64,000 bases of DNA from Anoxynatronum sibiricum (GTDB lineage Bacteria > Bacillota > Clostridia > Peptostreptococcales > Tindalliaceae), in the NCBI RefSeq assembly GCF_039414295.1, contig NZ_JBCITM010000005.1, positions 1 to 64,000 of the forward strand, given 5' to 3'. Under the pieces are notes generated by a model. It was not told where the DNA came from, did no database searches, and saw only the letters and a list, made by a program, of their open reading frames with translations. Of this stretch, positions 24,857 through 34,520 are shown one piece after another. The stretch's first letter is position 1. The number at the start of each line of letters is the position of its first letter. The position numbers and the translations under genes were made by a program.

Positions 24857-27428
24857 CTTCGTCTGACTCTTCTTCTGACCCTTCTTCCAAACCTTCTGAT
24901 ACCGCTACTTCCTCTGCTGTTTCCATATCAATTCCCTGGGCACCTTCCATTTCCACCTCTGCCTCCAACTCTTCTTCCAGGGCATTCTCCGGTTCTTCTT
25001 CCCGTCGGGGCAGCAGTGCCATGGAGATGATGTGGTGCTGTTCGCCGGTACGCATCAAGCGCACGCCCCGGGTGCGGCGGCCAACTCGGGAGATGGTGGC
25101 CACGGCCAGGCGGATGATACTGCCATCCTGATTGATGAGCAGCAGTTCATCGTCATCGTTGGTGATGCGGGCACCGATGAGCTCACCGGTATCTGCGGTA
25201 TAATTGTAGGTATAGAGCCCTTTGCCGCCTCTTGACTGGACACGGTATTGATTAACGCTGGTACGTTTTCCAAAGCCTTTTTCACTCACCACCAGCAGGT
25301 CTTCCGGTTGCTGGGGATCAAAGACTTCCATGGTTACCACCCGGTCATCTTTTGCCAGGGTGATGCCTTTGACACCCATAGAGCTGCGGCCCGTCTCCCG
25401 AAGCCTGTCGGTTTCAAAACGAATACCAATGCCCCGGGCAGTGGTGAGCATCACATGATGTCCCGGATCGGCATGACGCACGCTAATAAGCTGGTCACCC
25501 TCCCGCAGTGTGAGGGCAATGAGGCCTCTTTTGCGGGTATTGAGAAACTGGCAGAGCTGGGTTTTTTTTATGACGCCTTTTTCAGTGGCCATGAGAAGGT
25601 ATTTAAGATCACACTGTTTGCTCACAGGAATGGTGGCGGTGATCTTTTCTTCTGGTTCCAGCTGAATCAGGTTCACAATGGCACTGCCTTTGGCCTGCCG
25701 TTTGCCTTCAGGAATTTCATACACATTCAGCTTGTACACCCGCCCTCTGTTGGTGAAAAAGAGGAGAGAATCGTGGCTGGAGGTGATAAGAATGCGTTCC
25801 ACAAAGTCTTCTTCCCGGGTACTGAGGGCACTGATTCCCTTTCCGCCCCGTTTTTGGCTTTTATATTCGCTGACGGGCACCCGCTTGCAGTAGCCGAAAT
25901 GAGTCATGGTGATGACCACATCTTCTTCTTCGATGAAGTCTTCCATGTTCAGCTCTTCGATATTTTCTTCGATGAGAGTGCGGCGGGGATCGCCGTATTT
26001 TTCCTTGATTTCCACAAGTTCATCACGAATAATGTCTCTCACCAGCTGTTCACTGGCCAGAATGGCCCGCAGCTGCTGAATCACTTTCATGGTTTCTTCG
26101 TAGTCGGCAATGATTTTGTCCCGCTCAAGACCGGTGAGGCGCTGCAGGCGCATTTCCAGAATGGCCTGAGCCTGACGCTCTGAGAAATCAAACTGGGTGA
26201 TGAGGCCTTCTTTGGCTTCTGCCCCGGTGCGACTGCTGCGAATAAGGGCGATTACCTTGTCCAGGTGATCCAGAGCCTTTCGAAGACCTTCCAGAATATG
26301 GGCCTTTTCTTCTGCCTTGGCCAAATCATAACGGGTGCGGCGCACAATGATTTCTTTCTGATGCTCCAGGTAGTAATGGAGCATTTCTTTCAGATTTAGT
26401 ACTTTGGGCTGGCCGTCCACCAGTGCCAGCATGATGACCCCAAAACTTTCTTCCATCTGGGAATGCTTGTAAAGCCGGTTCAGTACCACATTGGGGCTGA
26501 CATCACGGCGAAGTTCAATGACAATGCGCATGCCGTCCCGGTCAGATTCATCTCTCAGATCGGTGATGCCATCCATTTTTTTATCCCGCACCAAGTGGGC
26601 TATTTTTTCGATGAGGCGGGCCTTGTTCACCTGATAGGGCAGTTCGGTGACGATGATCTGTGCTTTTCCGTTTTTCAGCTGTTCAATTTCTGCTTTGGCG
26701 CGTACCCTTACCCGGCCCCGGCCGGTGCGATAGGCAGCCAGAATGCCGCTGCGCCCCAAAATAGTGCCCCCAGTGGGAAAATCAGGGGCGGGAATGGTGG
26801 TCATCAGTTTTTCCAGCGAAATATCTGGTTCTTCCAGCATCATAACGGCTCCATCTATCACTTCTCCCAGGTTATGGGGAGGAATGTTGGTGGCCATGCC
26901 CACGGCAATGCCGCTGGATCCATTCACCAGCAGGTTGGGAAAACGGCTGGGAAGCACCACCGGTTCCTGGAGGGTTTCATCAAAGTTGGGCATAAAATCA
27001 ACGGTTTCTTTACCGATATCCCGAAGCATTTCCACCGCTATTTTTGACAGCCTTGCTTCGGTGTAACGCATGGCTGCCGGGCTGTCGCCGTCAACAGAGC
27101 CGAAGTTGCCGTGGCCGTCTACCAAAAGTGCCCGAATGGAAAAATCCTGCGCCATCCGCACCATGGCTAGATAAACCGCGCTGTCGCCATGGGGATGGTA
27201 CTTACCCAGAACGTCCCCGACAATTCTGGCAGATTTTCGGTAGGGCTTATCCGGCCCCATCCCCAGATCGTTCATGGCATACAGGATGCGACGGTGAACA
27301 GGTTTGAACCCATCCCTTACATCTGGGAGGGCACGGCCAACGATGACGCTCATAGCGTAATCGATGTATGATTTTTTCATTTCATCCTCGATACCGATGG
27401 GGATGATTTTTTGCAATTCCTGATCCAC
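24843..27428 (-). CDS. gyrA: DNA gyrase subunit A
   Basis: Type II topoisomerase subunit that breaks and rejoins DNA to add negative supercoils, 861 residues. It has the winged-helix/tower part with the active-site Tyr in AMRYTEARL and the quinolone-region HGDSAVY segment. The C-terminal beta-pinwheel carries the GyrA-box in QKRGGKGI. After the pinwheel there is a strongly acidic tail of about 55 residues rich in Glu, longer than in many relatives. It follows gyrB by 17 bases in the same operon and ends in an 11-base tandem repeat. Confidence 0.98.
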   Translation of the reverse strand: MDQELQKIIPIGIEDEMKKSYIDYAMSVIVGRALPDVRDGFKPVHRRILYAMNDLGMGPDKPYRKSARIVGDVLGKYHPHGDSAVYLAMVRMAQDFSIRALLVDGHGNFGSVDGDSPAAMRYTEARLSKIAVEMLRDIGKETVDFMPNFDETLQEPVVLPSRFPNLLVNGSSGIAVGMATNIPPHNLGEVIDGAVMMLEEPDISLEKLMTTIPAPDFPTGGTILGRSGILAAYRTGRGRVRVRAKAEIEQLKNGKAQIIVTELPYQVNKARLIEKIAHLVRDKKMDGITDLRDESDRDGMRIVIELRRDVSPNVVLNRLYKHSQMEESFGVIMLALVDGQPKVLNLKEMLHYYLEHQKEIIVRRTRYDLAKAEEKAHILEGLRKALDHLDKVIALIRSSRTGAEAKEGLITQFDFSERQAQAILEMRLQRLTGLERDKIIADYEETMKVIQQLRAILASEQLVRDIIRDELVEIKEKYGDPRRTLIEENIEELNMEDFIEEEDVVITMTHFGYCKRVPVSEYKSQKRGGKGISALSTREEDFVERILITSSHDSLLFFTNRGRVYKLNVYEIPEGKRQAKGSAIVNLIQLEPEEKITATIPVSKQCDLKYLLMATEKGVIKKTQLCQFLNTRKRGLIALTLREGDQLISVRHADPGHHVMLTTARGIGIRFETDRLRETGRSSMGVKGITLAKDDRVVTMEVFDPQQPEDLLVVSEKGFGKRTSVNQYRVQSRGGKGLYTYNYTADTGELIGARITNDDDELLLINQDGSIIRLAVATISRVGRRTRGVRLMRTGEQHHIISMALLPRREEEPENALEEELEAEVEMEGAQGIDMETAEEVAVSEGLEEGSEEESDEENEK

Positions 27429-27445
27429 TTTTTTTCTCCCCCTTA

Positions 27446-29365
27446 TCAGATATCGAGATTGGTCACATACCGGGCGTTATTTTCAATGAACTCCCGGCGG
27501 GGTTCCACTTTTTCACCCATGAGGGTGGTGAAAATTTCGTCTGCCACGGCGGCTTCGTCGATGGTAACCCTCAAAAGCGTTCGGGTTTTGGGATCCATGG
27601 TGGTATCCCACAGCTGGTCGGGATTCATTTCTCCCAGCCCTTTGTAGCGCTGAATACCCACCAGCCCTTCCTTTTCAGGGCTCATCTCTTGCATTTCTCT
27701 TTTCATCTGTTCATCGGAATAGGCATATCTGATTTCTTTTCCCTTGGTGAGTTTGTAAAGGGGCGGCTGGGCAATGTAGATATAGCCGGACTCCACCAGT
27801 GGTTTCATATGCCTGAAAAAGAAGGTGAGCAATAGGGTGCGTATATGAGCGCCATCCACATCGGCGTCAGTCATGATGACGATTTTATGATAACGCAGCT
27901 TGCTTTCATCAAACTCATCCCCGATTCCCGCTCCAAAGGCGGTGATCATGGCTCTAATTTCAGAGAAATTCAGCATACGGTCCAAACGGGCTTTTTCCAC
28001 GTTGAGAATTTTTCCCCGGAGGGGAAGAATGGCCTGGGTGGCCCGGTCTCTTCCCTGCTTGGCACTGCCGCCGGCGGAATCCCCTTCCACGATGTAAATT
28101 TCGCACAGGGAAGCGTCCCGTTCGGCACAGTCTGCCAGTTTTCCCGGCAGGGCGGTGTTTTCCAGCACGCCTTTTCGCCGGGTCAGCTCCCGGGCTTTTT
28201 TGGCGGCTTCACGGGCTCGTTGGGCCCGGAGACATTTATCCATGATAATGCGGGCTTCCGCCGGATTTTCTTCCAAAAACCCATCCAGAAATTCACCGGT
28301 GAGGCTCTCCACAATGCCTTTTATTTCACTGTTCCCCAGCTTGGTTTTGGTTTGACCTTCATATTGGGGGTTTCGAAGTTTCACCGAAATAATGGCGGTG
28401 AGGCCTTCCCTTATATCTTCCCCCAGCAGATTGGTGTCTTTTTCTTTCAAATAACCATTCTTTCGGCCATAGTCATTGATGCACCGGGTCATGGCACCCT
28501 TAAACCCACTCATGTGGGTGCCGCCCTCCTGGGTATTGATATTATTGGCAAAGCTGAAAATATTTTCGGTATAGGAATCGGTGTATTGCATGGCAATTTC
28601 CACCACTGACTCCTCTTTTTCCTTTTCGAAATAGAGGATGGTTTCGTGGAGGGCTTCCCGGTTTTTATTGATATGACGCACAAATTCCCTGATCCCGCCG
28701 CTGTAGTGGAAAATGCTTTTACGCTCCTGCTCTTCCCGCTTGTCTTCCAGCACAATGCGGATGCCCTTGTTGAGGAATGCCAGTTCCCGCAGGCGGTTTT
28801 CCAGGGATTCATACTTGAAAATGACTTCTTCAAAAATAGTGGGATCTGGCTGAAAGGTCATGCTGGTACCTGTTTCTTCTGTTTCTTCCATACGGCAGAC
28901 TTCACACAGGGGCAGCCCTTTGGAGTAGCTTTGAATGTAACGGTAGCCGTCCCTTCTCACTTCCACTTCCAGTTTTTCAGACAGGGCGTTCACCACTGAA
29001 ACCCCCACGCCATGGAGTCCGCCGGAAACTTTATAGCCGTCTCCTCCAAATTTACCTCCGGCATGAAGAATGGTGAGCACTGTTTCCAGGGTGGATTTTC
29101 CCGTCTGAGAATGCACTTCGATGGGAATTCCTCGTCCGTTATCAGTGACTGTTACCTGATTGTCAGCATCAATGGTAACGGTGACCTCTGTGCAATAACC
29201 GGCCAGGGCTTCGTCGATGCTGTTATCCACCACTTCATACACCAGGTGGTGAAGACCCCGGGCGCTGGTGCTGCCAATGTACATGCCCGGCCTTTTTCGA
29301 ACAGGTTCCAACCCTTCAAGTACCTGAATCTGTTCCGCATTATAATTGTTTTGTCTGTTTTCCAT
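27446..29365 (-). CDS. gyrB: DNA gyrase subunit B
   Basis: ATPase subunit of gyrase, 639 residues. It has the GHKL ATPase (VDNSIDEALAGYC, DNGRGIPIEVH, GGLHGVGVSVVNALS), the transducer domain and the TOPRIM region with EGDSAGGSAKQGRDRATQAILPLRGKILNVEKA and DADVDGAHIRTLLLTFF. It ends with the normal RREFIENNARYVTNLDI. The start codon lies 26 bases inside the 3' end of remB, and this overlap suggests coupled translation. Confidence 0.98.
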   Translation of the reverse strand: MENRQNNYNAEQIQVLEGLEPVRKRPGMYIGSTSARGLHHLVYEVVDNSIDEALAGYCTEVTVTIDADNQVTVTDNGRGIPIEVHSQTGKSTLETVLTILHAGGKFGGDGYKVSGGLHGVGVSVVNALSEKLEVEVRRDGYRYIQSYSKGLPLCEVCRMEETEETGTSMTFQPDPTIFEEVIFKYESLENRLRELAFLNKGIRIVLEDKREEQERKSIFHYSGGIREFVRHINKNREALHETILYFEKEKEESVVEIAMQYTDSYTENIFSFANNINTQEGGTHMSGFKGAMTRCINDYGRKNGYLKEKDTNLLGEDIREGLTAIISVKLRNPQYEGQTKTKLGNSEIKGIVESLTGEFLDGFLEENPAEARIIMDKCLRAQRAREAAKKARELTRRKGVLENTALPGKLADCAERDASLCEIYIVEGDSAGGSAKQGRDRATQAILPLRGKILNVEKARLDRMLNFSEIRAMITAFGAGIGDEFDESKLRYHKIVIMTDADVDGAHIRTLLLTFFFRHMKPLVESGYIYIAQPPLYKLTKGKEIRYAYSDEQMKREMQEMSPEKEGLVGIQRYKGLGEMNPDQLWDTTMDPKTRTLLRVTIDEAAVADEIFTTLMGEKVEPRREFIENNARYVTNLDI

Positions 29366-29708
29366 GGGTTTCCCTCAATTCTATATCCATCATTTCTTCA
29401 TTTTTGCTGTGAAAGCGTTTTTGCAGGGTGGTGCTGGCAATGGCCGATACTAAAATCAGGGGTTTGCTTTTTTGATGATCTCTCTTTTGTTCTTTTTTTT
29501 GAAGCCGCCTCCGGTTGCTTTTCGTTTGTCCCTTTGGGGCATCCACCATTACAAAAGACTTGATATTATTTTCATGAAGGGAATGGTCACCAGAAAAGGT
29601 GTCAAAAAAAACCTGGCTGTTTTCGGCATCCATTATTTGACGGGCATCCAAAATAGCGATGACTTCTGATTTTTTGACCAGCAAGCCTTCTCCTATATGC
29701 AAGTACAC
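29340..29708 (-). CDS. remB: RemB/YaaB-like DUF370 regulator
   Basis: A 122-residue protein of the extracellular matrix regulatory protein RemB (YaaB, DUF370) family, found at this position between recF and gyrB in many Firmicutes. The start is taken as GTG at 29708, giving a typical YLHIGEGLLVKKSEVIAILD beginning, with AAGGAGG 11 bases upstream; an ATG at 29729 would place the ribosome-binding site inside the gene. The conserved LILVSAIASTTLQKRF end of the domain is present. An unusual basic insert of about 20 residues (KSNRRRLQKKEQKRDHQKSK) separates the two halves, and a polar tail extends into gyrB. Confidence 0.82.
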   Translation of the reverse strand: MYLHIGEGLLVKKSEVIAILDARQIMDAENSQVFFDTFSGDHSLHENNIKSFVMVDAPKGQTKSNRRRLQKKEQKRDHQKSKPLILVSAIASTTLQKRFHSKNEEMMDIELRETHGKQTKQL

Positions 29709-29790
29709 GGATGACAACCCCTCCTTCATTTCTTCTGGAAAGAAAATTTTTTCTCTGGATTAAAATCCACCACTCTTTATTATATCCTTT

Positions 29791-30921
29791 TTAGACTTCT
29801 TTGGAAAGCTTTACCATTCCCTTCTCCACAAAATACAAGCGCCCCCGGTGAGGATCTTCCATTCCCGGCAGGGTATGGGTAGCCGTGATGATGGTCTGCA
29901 CCGGTTTCAGATACTCCAATAGATCCCGCTGCCTTCCCTCATCCAACTCGCTGGTAACATCGTCCAGCAGCAATACCGGGTATTCGCCTGTCATCTCTTT
30001 CATCCATTCCATCACGGCAAGTTTCAATGAAAGCACCACTGTTCTTTTTTGGCCCTGGGACCCGTACTGGCGCACATCCATTCGGTTAATGGTGAAGGCC
30101 AGGTCATCCCGGTGGGGTCCTTTTCCCGTGGTTTGCCGGTACAGATCTGCCCGCCGGTTTTTTTCCAAAAGCTTTTCCATGATCTCTGTCAGTTCTTCAG
30201 GAGTCTTTTCTGGCCATTCTGGCGGCAGAAGAAGTCCCGGTTGATAGTGAATCGCCAGTTCTTCTTTTTTTCCTGTGAGGGAATGGTGTATTTCTTTTGC
30301 CCATTTCTCAATTTCCATTAAAAACTGGTGCCTTTGCTTCATTAACCGAGCACCAAACTCGCTCAGCTGGTTATCCCATATGGATATTTCTTCTTCTTTT
30401 GGGTTGTTGTTTTTTAATAACTGGTTGCGTTGTTTCATGATTTTCTGATATTGAAGCAGGGTGTGATAGTAACGGGGAGACACCTGCACCATCTCACTGT
30501 CCATGAACTGGCGTCTTTCTGAAGGACTGTCTTTCACTATTTTTAAGTCTTCAGGTGAAAAAAGCACTGCCTTGAAGGTGCCCATCACATCACTGATTCG
30601 CTGTTGAGAAATACCATTTCTTTTGACTCTTTTTTTCTGGTCAGGCCGAAACATCATTTCCATTTGATGGTGGTTTTTATCGTCTCCCTGGGTGGTGACC
30701 AGGTTCATTTTCAGGTAGCCCTGGGAAGCGCCAAATCTGATGAACTCACTGTCTCGTCTTGTTCTGAATGAACGCAGGGCAGCACAAAGATAAAGGGCCT
30801 CCAATAAATTGGTTTTGCCCTGTGCATTTTCTCCAAGAATTAAATTGATGCCGGGGTGAAATGCCAGTTGCAGCGATTCATAATTGCGAAACTGGGAAAG
30901 CATGACTGATTCCACCATCAT
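29791..30921 (-). CDS. recF: Recombination mediator RecF
   Basis: SMC-like ABC ATPase that helps load RecA at gaps during replication repair, 376 residues. The Walker A is GENAQGKTNLLEAL, the signature region is YGSQGQKRTVVLSLKLA and the Walker B is YPVLLLDDVTSELDEGRQ. The start MMVESVMLSQFRNYESL aligns with the family beginning; the Shine-Dalgarno is weak. It lies 80 bases after yaaA. Confidence 0.97.
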   Translation of the reverse strand: MMVESVMLSQFRNYESLQLAFHPGINLILGENAQGKTNLLEALYLCAALRSFRTRRDSEFIRFGASQGYLKMNLVTTQGDDKNHHQMEMMFRPDQKKRVKRNGISQQRISDVMGTFKAVLFSPEDLKIVKDSPSERRQFMDSEMVQVSPRYYHTLLQYQKIMKQRNQLLKNNNPKEEEISIWDNQLSEFGARLMKQRHQFLMEIEKWAKEIHHSLTGKKEELAIHYQPGLLLPPEWPEKTPEELTEIMEKLLEKNRRADLYRQTTGKGPHRDDLAFTINRMDVRQYGSQGQKRTVVLSLKLAVMEWMKEMTGEYPVLLLDDVTSELDEGRQRDLLEYLKPVQTIITATHTLPGMEDPHRGRLYFVEKGMVKLSKEV

Positions 30922-31001
30922 GGTGACTTCACTTCTTTCTCATGGGTAAAAAACCGGTTCATGAATAACTGGTTCATCAAGAGCTGTTTTATACTGTTAT
31001 C

Positions 31002-31208
31002 TCACACAACTTCTATCATCTCACGTTCACAAATCACCTGATCACCCTGTCTTATTTTTTTACCCCTCTCAGTGGCCACTGTTCCATTCACCTTTACCAT
31101 TCCTGTTACAATGAGGTGTTTGGCCTGGCCTCCGCTATCGGCAATGCTGACCGCTTTCAGCAGCTGGTCCAGTTTTATGTAGTCGCCTTCCAGTGTAAAC
31201 TGAATCAT
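31002..31208 (-). CDS. yaaA: S4-domain RNA-binding protein YaaA
   Basis: A 68-residue S4-domain protein (YaaA/RlbA) found between dnaN and recF in Firmicutes. The segment IKLDQLLKAVSIADSGGQAKHLIVTGMVKVNGTVATERGKKIRQGDQV is the complete S4 fold. It probably binds structured RNA, possibly during ribosome assembly; the precise role is not settled. Confidence 0.95.
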   Translation of the reverse strand: MIQFTLEGDYIKLDQLLKAVSIADSGGQAKHLIVTGMVKVNGTVATERGKKIRQGDQVICEREMIEVV

Positions 31209-31386
31209 GACATAAATCCCCCTTTACATTGCCATATCACTTTTTCTTTTCCAGTGTTTCTTCTTCACTGATTCTGATTCTATTTCTGTTCTTCTGTATC
31301 ACTGCAAGTTCATCTTATTCAGTATTTGACCCTCTCTTACATTTTTTGACCATCTCTTTCAGTAATTGTCACCCTTCTTCTCAACG

Positions 31387-32499
31387 CTAAAAGTCTTCAG
31401 ATGCGTTCATTCGCACCGGCAATACCAGATAAAGCCAGTCGTCACCCTCAATGGGTTCAATGATGCCTGGTGTGTTCATCTGATTCAGTTTAATATCAAT
31501 TTCTTCTTCATCAATGGCCCGCAATGCTTCCAAAAAATAACGGGCATTGAAAGCAATCTCTTTGTTATTACCCTGTTGTGACACAGGCATTTCTTCATGT
31601 ACCTGCCCCAGATCTGTGCGGGCTGTGAGGGAAAGGGTGCTGTCGCGAATCACCCATTTGATCAAGCTGCTCTTCCCTTCCTTTACCATCAGACTGGCTC
31701 TGTCAACACTTGCAAAAAGGGTGTTTTTAGGAATTCTAATAACAGTATCGTGCTGTTTCGGAAGTATATCTCTAAACTGAACAAAGGGCTTATCAATTCT
31801 CCGGGAGTTAAGAGTGGTTTTCTCCATGGAAAAGACCACCTGCTTATCGGTCAGTGACACCTGAAGTGGTTTTTCATTGTCTTCCAGTATCTGCACCAGT
31901 TCACTCATGGTCTTCACAGGAACCGTAAAACTTGTTTCCTGAGTTGTATTGACACGGCATCGACGCAGGGCCAGTCTAAAACCGTCAACTCCCACCATTT
32001 CAAGTCGCCCTTCTTTCATTTCGCACCGCAGGCCCAGTAAAGAGGGCTTCGACTCATCCACAGAGGCACAAAAAAGGGTTTGTTGAATCATGCTCTTGAA
32101 AAGGTCCTGAGGAAGTTGAAAAGAAGTATCAGCATTAATGATGGGCAGTTCTGGAAATTCTTCCACTTCCAGCAGGTGAAGGGTGTATGAAATATGATCA
32201 CAGGTAATGAGCAGCTGACGGTGTTCAGCCATTTGAAAGTGAATGGGCCGGTCGGGCATTTTACGCACGATGTTGAGAAACAGCCGTGCATCGACAACAA
32301 AAGCCCCTTCTTCTTCTATTTCTGCCAGGTTAAAATGCTCAATGCCTATGTCCAGGTCTGTGGCCACCAGCTTTAAATACTGGTCAAAGGCTTCGACGTA
32401 AATCCCTTTCAAAACAGGGAGGGTGGTTTTACTGGAAACCCCCTTTTGAACAATAGAGAGACTTTTGAGGAGTTCTTTTTGTTGGATGGTGAAACGCAC
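31387..32499 (-). CDS. dnaN: DNA polymerase III sliding clamp (beta)
   Basis: Processivity clamp of DNA polymerase III, 370 residues, three repeated domains. It starts MRFTIQQKELLKSLSIVQKGVSSKTTLPVLKGI and ends with the peptide-binding-groove segment GDDWLYLVLPVRM, as in other beta clamps. The start codon is GTG at 32499 with AAAGGAGG nine bases upstream; the spacer between them is a near-perfect DnaA box, TTATCCACC. It is the second gene of the dnaA-dnaN group. Confidence 0.98.
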   Translation of the reverse strand: MRFTIQQKELLKSLSIVQKGVSSKTTLPVLKGIYVEAFDQYLKLVATDLDIGIEHFNLAEIEEEGAFVVDARLFLNIVRKMPDRPIHFQMAEHRQLLITCDHISYTLHLLEVEEFPELPIINADTSFQLPQDLFKSMIQQTLFCASVDESKPSLLGLRCEMKEGRLEMVGVDGFRLALRRCRVNTTQETSFTVPVKTMSELVQILEDNEKPLQVSLTDKQVVFSMEKTTLNSRRIDKPFVQFRDILPKQHDTVIRIPKNTLFASVDRASLMVKEGKSSLIKWVIRDSTLSLTARTDLGQVHEEMPVSQQGNNKEIAFNARYFLEALRAIDEEEIDIKLNQMNTPGIIEPIEGDDWLYLVLPVRMNASEDF

Positions 32500-32758
32500 G
32501 GTGGATAACCTCCTTTTGTGAATGAGAGAAATAATAAGACAGTAAAAGCAAAAAAGACAGTCGTCATAGTCGTAGGGGCTGTGGATTTGTTAAAAACCGA
32601 TGTAACCGTTGAAATTTGAACGAAAAAAATGTGGCTAAAGGTGTGAATGAAGGGGCATTTTTGTCCACAGAATCCACAGCAAAAAAGAAAAAGAGGGGTT
32701 TTTCCCTTTATCCACAACTCGTCCACAACTGATTCACATGGGGATGTGGATGACATTG
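32500..32758. promoter_or_regulatory. DnaA-box cluster between dnaA and dnaN
   Basis: A 259-base spacer. One perfect DnaA box, TTATCCACA, lies at 32708-32716. Single-mismatch or weaker boxes lie at 32500-32508, 32580-32588, 32661-32669 (TTGTCCACA), 32670-32678 (GAATCCACA), 32719-32727 and 32745-32753 (TGTGGATGA). With the cluster upstream of dnaA it suggests a bipartite origin as in Bacillus subtilis. No strong dnaN promoter was found. Confidence 0.8.
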
Positions 32759-34126
32759 TTAATCATTGCCGCGTATTTCTTCCATCATTTTTTCAATGCG
32801 ATGCTTAAGGGAATCATCGCTGCGCATTTCTGTCACGATTTTTTCATGGGCGTGCATCACAGTGGTGTGATCACGGTTTCCAAACTCACTGCCTATTTTA
32901 GGAAGGGATAAATCTGTGAGTTCCCGGGTGAGGTACATGGCTATTTGCCTTGGAAACGCAATGGAACGCGTTCTTTTTGCTGAATCAATCTCTTCCAGCT
33001 TAATGTTATACTGACCGGACACGTATTCTTTAATGAAAGAAACAGTCACTTGCCTGGATTTAGTGGAAAAAATATCATTAATGGTATCGCCGGCAGCTTC
33101 AAGGGTGATTTCATTATTATTAAGGGAACACTGTACCACGATGCGGTTCAAAGCGCCCTCCAACTCTCTGATGTTTGACTGAATTCTTTTGGCTATATAA
33201 AGGAGAACGTCATCAGGAACCCGTATTTGTTCCATTTCAGCCTTTTTACGAAGAATGGCAATGCGGGTTTCATAATCCGGCGGTTGAATATCACCGATTA
33301 GGCCCCATTCAAAACGGCTGCGCAGGCGTTCCTCGAGAGTGGGAATTTCTTTTGGGGGCCGGTCACTGGAGATAATGATTTGCTTATTGTATTGATGAAG
33401 TGCGTTGAAGGTATGAAAGAATTCTTCCTGAGTACGTTCTTTGTTGGCAATAAACTGAATATCGTCAATGAGAAGAACATCCACATTTCGGTACTTATTG
33501 CGAAACTCAATGTTTCGGTCGTCACGGATGGAATTAATCAGTTCATTGGTAAAACTTTCAGAAGAAGCGTAAAAAACTTTCATTGCCGGATTATGCTGTA
33601 GTATGTAATGACCGATGGCATGCATCAGATGGGTTTTTCCAAGACCCACACCTCCATAAATAAAGAGGGGATTATAGGCTTTTGCCGGTGCTTCAGCCAC
33701 CGCCAGAGAAGCTGCATGGGCAAAACGATTGCTGTTGCCCACCACGAAGGTTTCAAAAACATACTTTGGGTTTAGGTTTCCAATACTGGTTTGAAGTGGA
33801 AGTGATGATACATCATGGCGTTCAGCAACTGCAGGGGGAGATACAACCATTTCTTCCGGCACGTCTTCAGGCGATTGGAAAGAAATTTCATACGCTCGGG
33901 AGGTTACCCGCTGAATGGTGTTTTTAATAAGAATATGGTACCGTTCACTGAGAATGTTCTTGATAAAAGAAGAAGGTACTTCAAGTACAATCCTGTTTTC
34001 GCCGGGTACAACCCTTAGGGGTTCAATGACACCGATCCAGGTATTAAAACTGGTATCATTCATTTCCGGCTCAATTAATGAAAGTGCTTCGGTCCATACT
34101 TGCTGCAGGTAACGATCTTGACTCAT
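32759..34126 (-). CDS. dnaA: Replication initiator DnaA
   Basis: AAA+ initiator that binds DnaA boxes and melts the origin, 455 residues. Domain I is at 1-85. The AAA+ core has Walker A GGVGLGKTHL and Walker B VLLIDDIQFIA. The C-terminal DNA-binding domain has the signature IGSEFGNRDHTTVMHAHEKI. AGGAGG lies nine bases before the ATG. Its promoter lies about 250 bases upstream, next to a perfect DnaA box, which implies autoregulation. Confidence 0.99.
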   Translation of the reverse strand: MSQDRYLQQVWTEALSLIEPEMNDTSFNTWIGVIEPLRVVPGENRIVLEVPSSFIKNILSERYHILIKNTIQRVTSRAYEISFQSPEDVPEEMVVSPPAVAERHDVSSLPLQTSIGNLNPKYVFETFVVGNSNRFAHAASLAVAEAPAKAYNPLFIYGGVGLGKTHLMHAIGHYILQHNPAMKVFYASSESFTNELINSIRDDRNIEFRNKYRNVDVLLIDDIQFIANKERTQEEFFHTFNALHQYNKQIIISSDRPPKEIPTLEERLRSRFEWGLIGDIQPPDYETRIAILRKKAEMEQIRVPDDVLLYIAKRIQSNIRELEGALNRIVVQCSLNNNEITLEAAGDTINDIFSTKSRQVTVSFIKEYVSGQYNIKLEEIDSAKRTRSIAFPRQIAMYLTRELTDLSLPKIGSEFGNRDHTTVMHAHEKIVTEMRSDDSLKHRIEKMMEEIRGND

Positions 34127-34382
34127 GGTGAAAAACCTCCTGTTGGTTCCGGCCTAATCAGAATCCATTCTGTTTTTTTCAAACAAGCAATATGAAGTCA
34201 ACTGAAAGCAAAGGAACATCTTTGATGGATAAGTGATTCATCGCAGGAAGTCCGTGCTTAAGAGACAAAAAAAGATTGTTGGTAAAGCTGTGAACAATCT
34301 GTGGAAAAAACCGGGAGCATGTGGAGAACTTTTCAATGCCTGCCGGGCTGCTTGTTTTCAGTTGGCCGTTAGACTCTGTTTT

Positions 34383-34411
34383 ATTATATAAAGAGTTGAA
34401 GGGAATAGCAA
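34383..34411 (-). promoter_or_regulatory. Sigma-A promoter of dnaA
   Basis: TTGCTA at 34406-34411, a 17-base spacer and TATAAT at 34383-34388 on the minus strand. A perfect DnaA box at 34420-34428 lies directly upstream of the -35, well placed for control by DnaA itself. Confidence 0.75.
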
Positions 34412-34493
34412 ATCACCAGTTATCCACAATTCATTTTTTTAAAAAAATAATGGAAAGTGGCTTGTTATAGAGAAATGAAAAAAGTTACACACA

Positions 34494-34520
34494 TACTTAT
34501 CCACATCCTGTGGATAAGTA
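34494..34520. promoter_or_regulatory. Head-to-head perfect DnaA boxes
   Basis: TACTTATCCACA and its exact reverse complement, separated by three bases (TCC), form a 12-base inverted repeat that holds two perfect DnaA boxes. Confidence 0.92.

Noticed and set aside
25248..26183. 311-codon open frame antisense to gyrA
   Set aside because: The gyrA reading frame is complete and conserved through the region; the antisense frame has no recognisable motif or start signal.
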